Positions 1 to 6,604 of a DNA stretch of 10,667 bases are shown here, piece after piece. The position numbers and the translations under genes were made by a program. The stretch spans positions 1 through 10,667 of the forward strand of contig JBFGWM010000083.1 of NCBI GenBank assembly GCA_041588495.1. The letters run 5' to 3'. Origin of the DNA: JBFGWM01 sp041588495. GTDB lineage: Bacteria; Pseudomonadota; Gammaproteobacteria; Pseudomonadales; JBFGWM01. Each line of letters begins with the position of its first letter. Within the stretch, counting starts at the first letter, position 1. The notes beneath the pieces were generated by a model, which saw nothing but the letters and a program-made list of their open reading frames with translations, did not search any database and was not told the origin of the DNA.

Positions 1-165
1 CCTGGTGGTGGCGGCCCTGGTGGTGGCGGCCCTGGTGGTGGCGGCCCTGGTGGTGGCGGCCCTGGTGGTGGCGGCCCTGGTGGTGGCGGCCCTGGTGGCG
101 GCGGCCCTGGTGGCGGCGGCCCTGGTGGCGGCGGCCCTGGTGGTGGCGGCCCTGGTGGCGGTGCG
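1..165 (+). repeat. In-frame 15-bp tandem repeat encoding PGGGG units
   Basis: Ten consecutive 15-bp units fill bases 1–150, and a degenerate eleventh (PGGGA) fills 151–165. The array runs off the left edge, so its full length is unknown. In the frame of the downstream gene each unit reads Pro-Gly-Gly-Gly-Gly. The only DNA difference among units 1–10 is the third codon: GGT in units 1–6 and 10, GGC in units 7–9. This block pattern suggests expansion by slippage or unequal exchange. The encoded segment should be a flexible, disordered linker between an upstream part of the protein and the DUF1631 region that follows. Confidence 0.93.
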
Positions 166-2850
166 GGGGCGTTCGACTCCAGCGAGCTGCACACCCTTCA
201 GTCACTGTTCGGACTACAGCGCGAGGTCCTCGGCACGCCGCCGCGGAATGCGGGAGAGGCACGCGGCGGCGCCGTGATGCCCACCGACCAGATTCTCGGC
301 GCCCTGAAAAGCCTGCAGGAAAAACATGCGGTTCCGCTGCAGCCAGACCGTGACATCGAGGAGGCCGTACGCGAGGAACTCGGCACGCTCGCCCCCGAAA
401 TGGCCGGCCTCGAACTGGCAGAAGCGCAGCGCGTTCCGATGGACCTGGTCCGGCACGTGTTTTCCAGCATCGACGCGGACACCAAGCTGCCCATGGAAAC
501 CCGTGGCTGGCTGCGGCAACTGGAAGCACCGCTGCTGAAAACCGTGCTGACCGACGAGAATTTCATCAACGATCGCCAACATCCCGCCCGCCAGGTCGTG
601 AACAACATGACCCGCCTCGCCAGCGACCGCACCATGGCGGCAACCGGCCTGGACCGCACCCTGCAACACTTCGCGGACCGGATCGCAGCGGAGTACCAGG
701 ACAACCAGGGGGTGTTCGAGGAAGTGCTGCGCGGGGTGAAAAGCCTGGTGGAACGCAGGGACACAGCCTACGAGCGCAGCCTGCAGCGAATCGCCAGTAC
801 CCAGCAAGGGCACCAGCGGCTGATCGAGGCCCGGCGCAAGGTCGGCAGGCGGCTCGCCGCAGTCACCGGCGACGGCAGCGTGGCCATGATCCTGAAGACC
901 CTTATCGAGGAAACCTGGCGTGACTACCTGGTTTCGCTGCTGGTTCGCGAGGGCGAGGAAAACCAGGACTACGAGGATGGGATCCGCGTGGTGGAACTAC
1001 TGGCCGACTGGTTGAACCCGACCGATTTTCGCGCCGGGAACCCATCGTTTACAGAAACCCATATCGAGGAAATCGCCTTCGTGAAATCCACCCTCGAGGC
1101 GGGTCTCGCGAAAGCGTCCACGGATGCTTACCTGCAGGAAACCCTGACCGGGATCATTGCCGACATCCTGGACGGAAAAGAGGATGAGATCGATCCGGAT
1201 CACCTCCAGGCCTCACCGCTCAACCCGGACCTGCTTCACCTCTCGGGCTCACGCCTCATCGAGGCGGATCTGCAGAGCCTTTCCAATGAAGAACGCCGGC
1301 TGTTGCGCCGCCTGCGGAACTTCCGGACCGGGGAAACCCTGATCCTGAACCCGGAATCGGAATCCGCCCAGCGGGTTCGCCTGGCCTGGCGGGCGGAAGA
1401 CGCCTCAAGGTTCGTGTTCGTCGACGACCGCGGCCTGCAGGCCTGCGAGAAATCCGCCGATGAGCTGGTTCACGAGATCCAGCGTGATGAGGCGGAAATT
1501 GTCTCCGGCGAGGAAATGACAATCCTCGACCAAAGCATCTTCCGCATGATCCAGGATACCTATGGAAAGCTCGCTCACGAGGTGACCCATGACCGCGTCA
1601 CCGGCATCTGCAACCGCAAGCAGTTCATGCTCGAACTCGAGGATGCCATCCGCGAGGCCCGCAGGGACGACGTGGAAGAGGTGCTCTGCTACGTCGACCT
1701 CGACCAGTTCAAGGTGGTGAACAGTGACGTGGGACACACGGCCGGCGACGCCCTGCTACAGGCCGTCTCGGAAATCATCGAGAAAACGGCGCCGAATGGG
1801 AGCACCATTGGCCGGCTGGGTGGAGACGAGTTTGGAATATTGCTCAGGAAAGCTTCTCCCAAGATCGGAAAACTGTTTGCCGAGCGCCTGCGCAAGGTCA
1901 TTGCCGATTTTCGATTCGAATGGGAGGGCAAGCCGTTCCGGCCCACGGCCAGTATCGGCGTGGTGCCGATCACCTACGCCACCGAGGACGTGAACATGCT
2001 GATGCGCGCCGCGGACACCACCTGTTACACGGCGAAGGAAGAGGGGCGCAACCGGGTCAAGGTTTACCTGGGAGAGGGCAAGACCCCCTCACGCCAGAGC
2101 CAGATCATGGCCTGGGTCTCGCGCATCAATCTCGCCCTGGAGAATAACCTGCTGCGCCTGCGACTCCAGAGAATCGCGCCGCTCCAGGAAGGCGACACCC
2201 ACGTCCACAACGAGGTCCTGCTGAGCGTGTTCGACGATGAGGGCGCGCAGGTTTCGCCCGAGGAACTCATCGAGGCCGCGGAGGCCTACGGGCGCATGCA
2301 GGCGGTTGATCGCTGGGTGGTGAGCCACACCCTGAAGTGGATGGCGGCCAACCAGGCCAAGGTGGCCGAAATCGGTGGTGTCGCCATCAACCTTTCCGGT
2401 GCATCGGTGGGAGACGAGGAGTTCCTGGATTTCCTGCTCGGCGAACTGCGCGCATCCGCGGTACCCACTGACTGGATCTGTTTCGAGGTCACCGAGACGG
2501 TCACCGTCGGCGACATCGATGCCGCGGCGGACTTTATCCGCGAGGTACGCAACCATGGCTGCAAGTTCGCCCTCGATGATTTCGGGTCCGGCCTCGCCTC
2601 CTATGCCTACCTGAAGAACCTCCCCGTCGACTACCTGAAGATCGACGGCGTGTTCATTCGCGATATCGTAGAGTCCAAGGCCGACCTCGCCATGGTCAAG
2701 TCGATCAACGAGATCAGCCATTTTCTCGGCAAGAAAACCATCGCGGAGTACGTGGAAAACGAGGAGATTCTCACCCTGCTGCGCGAGATCGGGATCGACT
2801 ACGCGCAGGGATGGGGCGTGCAGAAACCGGTAATGATGGACGAGCTTTGA
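1..2850 (+). CDS. DUF1631–GGDEF–EAL c-di-GMP signalling protein, 5' end outside the window
   Basis: The frame is open from base 1 to the TGA at 2848–2850 (949 residues visible). The GTG/ATG at 274/277 is therefore probably internal, not the start. Numbering residues from 274, the order is as follows. Residues 1 to about 410 match DUF1631, with an HPAR motif at 103–106 and a PilZ-like region near 345–410. A GGDEF domain follows at about 436–598 (GGDEF at 516–520), then an EAL domain at about 612–858. The GGDEF site is intact, but the RxxD inhibitory I-site is absent (PNGS at that place). The EAL signature is EVL at 647–649, which keeps the metal-binding Glu. DDFGSG (768–773), Lys789 and Glu825/Glu828 are also present, so phosphodiesterase activity is plausible. 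No membrane segment is visible, so it is probably cytoplasmic. DUF1631 has no established biochemical role that I know of. Either output domain could be regulatory only. Confidence 0.92.
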   Translation, partial: PGGGGPGGGGPGGGGPGGGGPGGGGPGGGGPGGGGPGGGGPGGGGPGGGGPGGGAGAFDSSELHTLQSLFGLQREVLGTPPRNAGEARGGAVMPTDQILGALKSLQEKHAVPLQPDRDIEEAVREELGTLAPEMAGLELAEAQRVPMDLVRHVFSSIDADTKLPMETRGWLRQLEAPLLKTVLTDENFINDRQHPARQVVNNMTRLASDRTMAATGLDRTLQHFADRIAAEYQDNQGVFEEVLRGVKSLVERRDTAYERSLQRIASTQQGHQRLIEARRKVGRRLAAVTGDGSVAMILKTLIEETWRDYLVSLLVREGEENQDYEDGIRVVELLADWLNPTDFRAGNPSFTETHIEEIAFVKSTLEAGLAKASTDAYLQETLTGIIADILDGKEDEIDPDHLQASPLNPDLLHLSGSRLIEADLQSLSNEERRLLRRLRNFRTGETLILNPESESAQRVRLAWRAEDASRFVFVDDRGLQACEKSADELVHEIQRDEAEIVSGEEMTILDQSIFRMIQDTYGKLAHEVTHDRVTGICNRKQFMLELEDAIREARRDDVEEVLCYVDLDQFKVVNSDVGHTAGDALLQAVSEIIEKTAPNGSTIGRLGGDEFGILLRKASPKIGKLFAERLRKVIADFRFEWEGKPFRPTASIGVVPITYATEDVNMLMRAADTTCYTAKEEGRNRVKVYLGEGKTPSRQSQIMAWVSRINLALENNLLRLRLQRIAPLQEGDTHVHNEVLLSVFDDEGAQVSPEELIEAAEAYGRMQAVDRWVVSHTLKWMAANQAKVAEIGGVAINLSGASVGDEEFLDFLLGELRASAVPTDWICFEVTETVTVGDIDAAADFIREVRNHGCKFALDDFGSGLASYAYLKNLPVDYLKIDGVFIRDIVESKADLAMVKSINEISHFLGKKTIAEYVENEEILTLLREIGIDYAQGWGVQKPVMMDEL

Positions 2851-2881
2851 TCAGCACTGCCTGCCGACTTCCTTCGAGACA

Positions 2882-2908
2882 TCAATAATTTACCAATCGT
2901 AATTTATC
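2882..2908 (+). promoter_or_regulatory. AT-rich patch upstream of the barrel–cupredoxin–cyclase genes
   Basis: About 27 bases here are roughly three-quarters A/T inside very GC-rich DNA, in the only sizeable gap (2851–2988) of the plus-strand block. It includes a short dyad, TTAC-N5-GTAA (2890–2902). I see no convincing -35/-10 pair and no sigma-54 element. The patch lies 80–107 bp before the next start codon and could contain the promoter or an operator for the three genes that follow. This is position-based inference. Confidence 0.3.
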
Positions 2909-2974
2909 GGCCGGCCTCGCCGTGGCCGCGCGCAGTGACTAGACTTCCTGCGTACAACTCAGATCCCGGTTCAT

Positions 2975-2980
2975 GGAGGA
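2975..2980 (+). promoter_or_regulatory. Strong Shine-Dalgarno that sets the start at 2989
   Basis: GGAGGA ends eight bases before the ATG at 2989. An in-frame GTG at 2935 would add 18 residues in front of the signal peptide and has no such site, so 2989 is preferred. Confidence 0.8.
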
Positions 2981-2988
2981 AGACCCCG

Positions 2989-3906
2989 ATGTATGCAGGC
3001 TTCGATAGCACCCGAAACAGGCTGCGCGCCATGCTCCCGGCAACGCTGGCATTCCTGGTGATGACCGCAGGACCCGCCCGGGCCGAATGGGTGGAATGGG
3101 TGGCAGACGCCAGCGTCTCCGCCAATTACCGCCACAACATGAACTTCGCGCCGTTCCGCACCAATGCGGAAAACGACTACGTGCTGGAAGGAGATTTTTC
3201 CGTCGGCCGCTTCTTCCAGGCCGCCGAACACACGCGGATCGGTTTTCGCGCCTCACTGACCGGCATGCTGCACGAACGCTTCGACAAGCTGAACGGCGTG
3301 ATCGGCGGTATCAGCGTCATCGGGATCCACAAGTTCGGGCTTGGCGACGCCCCGGTCGCGCGCCTGCACCTGACCCAGGAGGCCCTGGAGATTCGCGATG
3401 AACAGCGCGAGGGCCGGCGTTACGAGATGGGCCTGAACTTCAGCAAGCGTATCACCGAGCGGTTCGACGGCAGTGTTGGCGTCACCAAGAGCATCCGCCA
3501 CGGTCATCACGGCACCGGCTCGATCATGGGCCTCGATTCCAACGTGTTTGACCAGGTGCAGACGTTGTGGTCGGTACAGGGCAATTACCTGCTTACCGAG
3601 CGCAGCCTGATGTCCATGGGATACGGCCACATGACTGGCGAATTCGATTCCCAGTGTCCGCTCATCGGCATCGGAGGGCTGGCCCTCGCCAACCCCGAGA
3701 TCGAGGCGGCGTCCAACGACACGGTGTTTGGCGGAAACTGTACCTATCGGCTGGACGGCAAAGTCGACATCTATTCGTTGGACTTCAGCTACTTCCTGAC
3801 CCAGACCACCAGCCTGGATTTCGGCTTCAAGTTCCGCGACGGCCGCGCGGGATCGCTGAATTACAACAGCCCGTCCTACCGGCTGGCGTTCAGCTGGATC
3901 TACTGA
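2989..3906 (+). CDS. Secreted putative outer-membrane beta-barrel protein, family not recognised
   Basis: The 305-residue product starts with a basic stretch, a hydrophobic core and a GPARA cleavage site (mature from about residue 33), a typical Sec signal peptide. The rest is rich in alternating polar and hydrophobic residues, with Gly and aromatic residues. It ends in LAFSWIY, which resembles the C-terminal beta-signal of BAM-folded outer-membrane barrels although the last residue is Tyr rather than Phe. The only two cysteines, C223 and C251, could form a disulfide in one surface loop. A His cluster (H171, H173, H174) in a Gly-rich stretch could bind metal. I do not recognise the family and assign no function. 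It lies 13 bp before the cupredoxin gene, so co-transcription is likely. A periplasmic beta-rich protein is an alternative. Confidence 0.75.
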   Translation: MYAGFDSTRNRLRAMLPATLAFLVMTAGPARAEWVEWVADASVSANYRHNMNFAPFRTNAENDYVLEGDFSVGRFFQAAEHTRIGFRASLTGMLHERFDKLNGVIGGISVIGIHKFGLGDAPVARLHLTQEALEIRDEQREGRRYEMGLNFSKRITERFDGSVGVTKSIRHGHHGTGSIMGLDSNVFDQVQTLWSVQGNYLLTERSLMSMGYGHMTGEFDSQCPLIGIGGLALANPEIEAASNDTVFGGNCTYRLDGKVDIYSLDFSYFLTQTTSLDFGFKFRDGRAGSLNYNSPSYRLAFSWIY

Positions 3907-3919
3907 GCGGGGTCCCGAC

Positions 3920-4579
3920 ATGCTGCGTGTAGTCGCCGGCTGCCTGGTGTCCGCCTGTGCCGCCTGGACAGCCGTGAGCCCGGCCTGGGCCGGGTCCCTG
4001 ACCGTGAAAGTCACCGGCCAGAAAGGAGCCCCGGTGCACGAGGCCGTGGTCTACGTGGTTCCCGGGTCGGCACCGGTCCCGCCTCCGTCCACGACGCCAA
4101 CCGTCGTCGACCAGGTCGACAAGACCTTCGTGCCCCATGTCGTCGCCCTGCAGGCCGGCAGTTACGTCAACTTTCCCAACCGCGATAACATCCGGCACCA
4201 CGTGTACTCGTTTTCGGAACCGAAGAAGTTCGAGATCCCGCTCTACGAGGGCATTCCGGCCAACCCGGTCCAGTTTAATAACCCGGGCGTGGTCGCACTC
4301 GGCTGCAACATCCACGACTGGATGTCAGGATTCATCGTGGTCACCGAGACCCCGTGGTTCGCCATTACCGGCGAGGACGGCACGGCGGTCCTCGACAATC
4401 TTCCCGATGGCGAGCATACGGTGGAGATCTGGCATGAAACGCTCAAGGGAAAACCGGAAAAAACCCGCCAGAAGGTCTCCGTTTCAGGCGGCGCCGGGCC
4501 CGTACAGCTGGCCATCACGCAGAAAAAAGTGTTCAGCGCGTTCCGTGGCGCCAGTTCGCGGGGCGGCGGCTACCGTTGA
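3920..4579 (+). CDS. Secreted cupredoxin-like protein ('methylamine utilization protein' type)
   Basis: The 219-residue product has a Sec signal peptide ending AWA (residues 22–24). Residues about 26–50 resemble the start of a carboxypeptidase-regulatory-like beta fold (LTVKVTGQKGAPVHEAVVYV). A plastocyanin-like segment follows, with candidate copper ligands H93 (in IRHHVYSF), C129, H132 and M135 (in LGCNIHDWM). Proteins of this kind are often auto-named 'methylamine utilization protein', but no methylamine dehydrogenase genes are nearby, so that role is not supported here. The expected role is periplasmic copper binding or electron transfer. The C-terminus (about 200–219) is basic and Gly-rich. 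The start is the ATG 13 bp after the preceding stop, with only a weak GGGG ribosome-binding site. Copper binding is inferred from the ligand set. Confidence 0.85.
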   Translation: MLRVVAGCLVSACAAWTAVSPAWAGSLTVKVTGQKGAPVHEAVVYVVPGSAPVPPPSTTPTVVDQVDKTFVPHVVALQAGSYVNFPNRDNIRHHVYSFSEPKKFEIPLYEGIPANPVQFNNPGVVALGCNIHDWMSGFIVVTETPWFAITGEDGTAVLDNLPDGEHTVEIWHETLKGKPEKTRQKVSVSGGAGPVQLAITQKKVFSAFRGASSRGGGYR

Positions 4580-4621
4580 CGGGCACACCGCCCGGGGTGC
4601 GGTCCACATGACGGCACACCG
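4577..4621 (+). repeat. Small hairpin and imperfect direct repeat in the cupredoxin–cyclase gap
   Basis: TGACGGGCACACCG (4577–4590, starting with the cupredoxin stop codon) recurs as TGACGGCACACCG at 4609–4621, one base shorter. The first copy overlaps a perfect 5-bp stem, CGGGC/GCCCG (4580–4584 with 4590–4594), with a 5-base loop. No T-run follows, so it is not a classical terminator. It may have no function in DNA this GC-rich. Confidence 0.35.
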
Positions 4622-4657
4622 GACCCAGCCCGGCCACCCGGATCCCCTGAACGTGAC

Positions 4658-6583
4658 ATGATGCCGGGCTTCAAGCACCTCCGCACCCGGATCCTGGTCT
4701 TCGTGCTGGGCCTGCTCAGCGCAGTACTGGGCAGCTTCTACTTCGCGGTGAACACCGCCAATGTCAGTAACGCACGGGCCCACATCGAGGAGGCCCTGGA
4801 ACTGACGGTCAGCGCCCTCGAACGTTCTCTCGAGGACCGCGAGCAGAACCTGTTCCATAACGTGCGCCTGCTGTCAGGCGACTACGCGTTCAAGACCGCG
4901 TTCGCGACCTCCGAACACCAGACCATCCTGTCCGCGCTCGACAACCACCGCGTACGGGTGGGCGCCGACGTGATGCTGCTGGTGAGCTTCGACGACGAGA
5001 TCATCGCCGACACCCTGCACCCGGAACTCGACGGCGAGGATTTCCAGTTCCCCGAACTGACCCTGGCTGCCGAGGGCAGCGACTACGGCGAGGCCTCGAT
5101 GATCGGCTTCATCGACGGTGTGCCCTACCAACTGGTGGTCGTGCCGCTGTTCACGCCGGACCCCAGTGCCTGGATCGTCATCGGTTTCGTCATCGACGAC
5201 GCATTCGCCCGCGGCCTGCAGGAGCGCACCCGGACCCAGGTCAGCATTCTCTACCAGGCGCCCGAAGCCGCGAACTGGACGCTCTTCACCTCCACGCTGG
5301 AAGGCGCGAGCCAGGCGCTCCTGGAGCAGTCCATCAACCGCGGACTGCCACCCGCGGACAAAAGTATCAGCATGCGTTTCGGCCACGAGGAATTCGTGTC
5401 CCTGGTGACCCGTATCGGCAATGGCGCATCCAGGCCGATGGTCGCTGTCCTCCAGCGCTCCCTGCGCTCCGCCCTGGAACCCTACCTGCGCCTGCGCCGG
5501 CTGCTGGCCCTGATCGTCGCCGCCGGCCTGCTGCTGTCAATTGCCGGGGTCTACCTGATCGCCCGCTCCATCACGCGACCCGTGGATGTGCTCGCCGAAG
5601 GCGCCGAGCGCATCGAGCAGGGCGACTACTCGACACCGGTCGTGGTACGCCAGCGCGACGAACTGGGCGGCCTTGCCGGGTCGTTCAACAGCATGATGAA
5701 GGGTCTCGAGGAACGGCGCCGGGTTCGCTCCCTGCTCGGGAAGGTGGTGTCACCGGCGATCGCCGAGGAACTGCTCAGCCGCAAGATCGAGCTCGGCGGC
5801 GAGGAACGCCAGGTCACGGTGTTGTTTTCCGACGTCCGCGGCTTCACCAGCCTCTGCGAGGGCGCACCGCCAGGGACCATCCTCAATCTCCTGAACCGTT
5901 ACCTGACCCGCATGACCGCGGTGATCGAGGCCCATGGCGGGGTGGTCGACAAGTACATCGGCGACGCGATCATGGCGCTGTTCGGCGCGCCCCTGCAGAT
6001 GGACGACGAGGCGGGCTCGGCGGTGCTGACGGCGATGGACATGTGCGGTGCGGCGGCGGAACTCAATGCCGAACTCGCGGCCGAGGGCTCGCCTCCGCTG
6101 CACATCGGCATCGGCGTGAACACCGGGCAGGTGGTGGCAGGCAACATGGGTTCGGAGACCCGTCTGAACTACACGGTGATCGGCGACGCGGTGAACATTG
6201 CCTCGCGGGTCGAGGGACTGACCAAGCGCTATGGCGTCGAAATCATTGTCACCGGCGCCACCCGCGACCAGTGCCGGGGCATCGTGTTCCGCGAACTCGA
6301 CCGCGTGCGGGTCAAGGGCAAGCTCGAGCCGGTGACCCTGCACGAGCCACTCGGACGCGAAGGCGAACTGGATGCGGAAGCGCTGGCCCGTCTCGAACTC
6401 CACCAGCGTGCGATTGCGGACTACCTGGCGGGAGCCTTCGATGCCGCTGCGCAAGCATTCGGGGAACTAAACAACCAGCGCCCGGAAGCCATCCACGCGG
6501 TCTACATGGAGCGCATCGAACGTTTCCGCGCGGACCCACCTGGCAACGACTGGGACGGGGTGTTCCTCTACAACGAGAAATAG
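4658..6583 (+). CDS. Membrane class III adenylate cyclase with periplasmic Cache-like sensor and HAMP domain
   Basis: The 641-residue product should convert ATP to cAMP in the cytoplasm under control of a periplasmic signal. Membrane segments are at about 11–31 and 280–301. The roughly 250 residues between them look like a double-Cache sensor (dCache_3-like by recall). A HAMP domain spans about 300–352, followed by a signalling helix and the cyclase domain (about 385–560). Catalytic residues are visible: metal Asp392 (FSDVRGFT) and Asp436 (KYIGDAIMA), adenine-selecting Lys432 and Thr506, and transition-state Asn513 and Arg517 (GDAVNIASR). The Lys/Thr pair is the class IIIb signature and argues against guanylate cyclase. 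The C-terminus holds one TPR-like helical pair and a WDGVF tail often seen in such cyclases. The start is the first of two tandem ATGs, 78 bp after the cupredoxin stop, with no clear ribosome-binding site. Confidence 0.92.
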   Translation: MMPGFKHLRTRILVFVLGLLSAVLGSFYFAVNTANVSNARAHIEEALELTVSALERSLEDREQNLFHNVRLLSGDYAFKTAFATSEHQTILSALDNHRVRVGADVMLLVSFDDEIIADTLHPELDGEDFQFPELTLAAEGSDYGEASMIGFIDGVPYQLVVVPLFTPDPSAWIVIGFVIDDAFARGLQERTRTQVSILYQAPEAANWTLFTSTLEGASQALLEQSINRGLPPADKSISMRFGHEEFVSLVTRIGNGASRPMVAVLQRSLRSALEPYLRLRRLLALIVAAGLLLSIAGVYLIARSITRPVDVLAEGAERIEQGDYSTPVVVRQRDELGGLAGSFNSMMKGLEERRRVRSLLGKVVSPAIAEELLSRKIELGGEERQVTVLFSDVRGFTSLCEGAPPGTILNLLNRYLTRMTAVIEAHGGVVDKYIGDAIMALFGAPLQMDDEAGSAVLTAMDMCGAAAELNAELAAEGSPPLHIGIGVNTGQVVAGNMGSETRLNYTVIGDAVNIASRVEGLTKRYGVEIIVTGATRDQCRGIVFRELDRVRVKGKLEPVTLHEPLGREGELDAEALARLELHQRAIADYLAGAFDAAAQAFGELNNQRPEAIHAVYMERIERFRADPPGNDWDGVFLYNEK

Positions 6584-6604
6584 TCCGCTTTCACGATACG
6601 TCGA
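6584..6604. other. 21-bp gap between convergent genes
   Basis: The cyclase stop (TAG, 6581–6583) and the der stop (TGA, complement of 6605–6607) face each other across 21 bases. I see no stem-loop with a T-run in or next to the gap, so neither transcript has a visible intrinsic terminator. Read-through antisense or Rho-dependent ends are possible. Confidence 0.6.

Noticed and set aside
1..165. Chi-like recombination sites (CCTGGTGG in every unit)
   Set aside because: It differs from the E. coli Chi octamer in the first base, Chi sequences vary between lineages, and the motif is a by-product of Pro-Gly-Gly codons.
1..165. CRISPR array
   Set aside because: Units are contiguous 15-mers with no spacers and form a coding frame.
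5..277. Open frame made of LVVAA/LVAAA repeats at the left edge
   Set aside because: It is the same 15-bp repeat read out of frame. The PGGGG frame continues into a recognisable protein and this one stops at 277.
2909..2930. GGCC-rich hairpin as a terminator after the DUF1631 gene
   Set aside because: Stems are only about 5 bp and no T-run follows. Such palindromes are common in GC-rich DNA.
3253..4014. 253-codon open frame on the minus strand opposite the barrel gene
   Set aside because: The plus-strand gene has a signal peptide, a strong ribosome-binding site and a coherent barrel-like pattern. The antisense frame has none of these.
3920..4579. Methylamine metabolism role for the cupredoxin
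   Set aside because: The name comes from automatic annotation of this family. No methylamine dehydrogenase or mau genes are in the window.
5750..6454. 234-codon minus-strand frame within the cyclase gene
   Set aside because: It lies opposite the conserved catalytic domain and is a codon-bias shadow.
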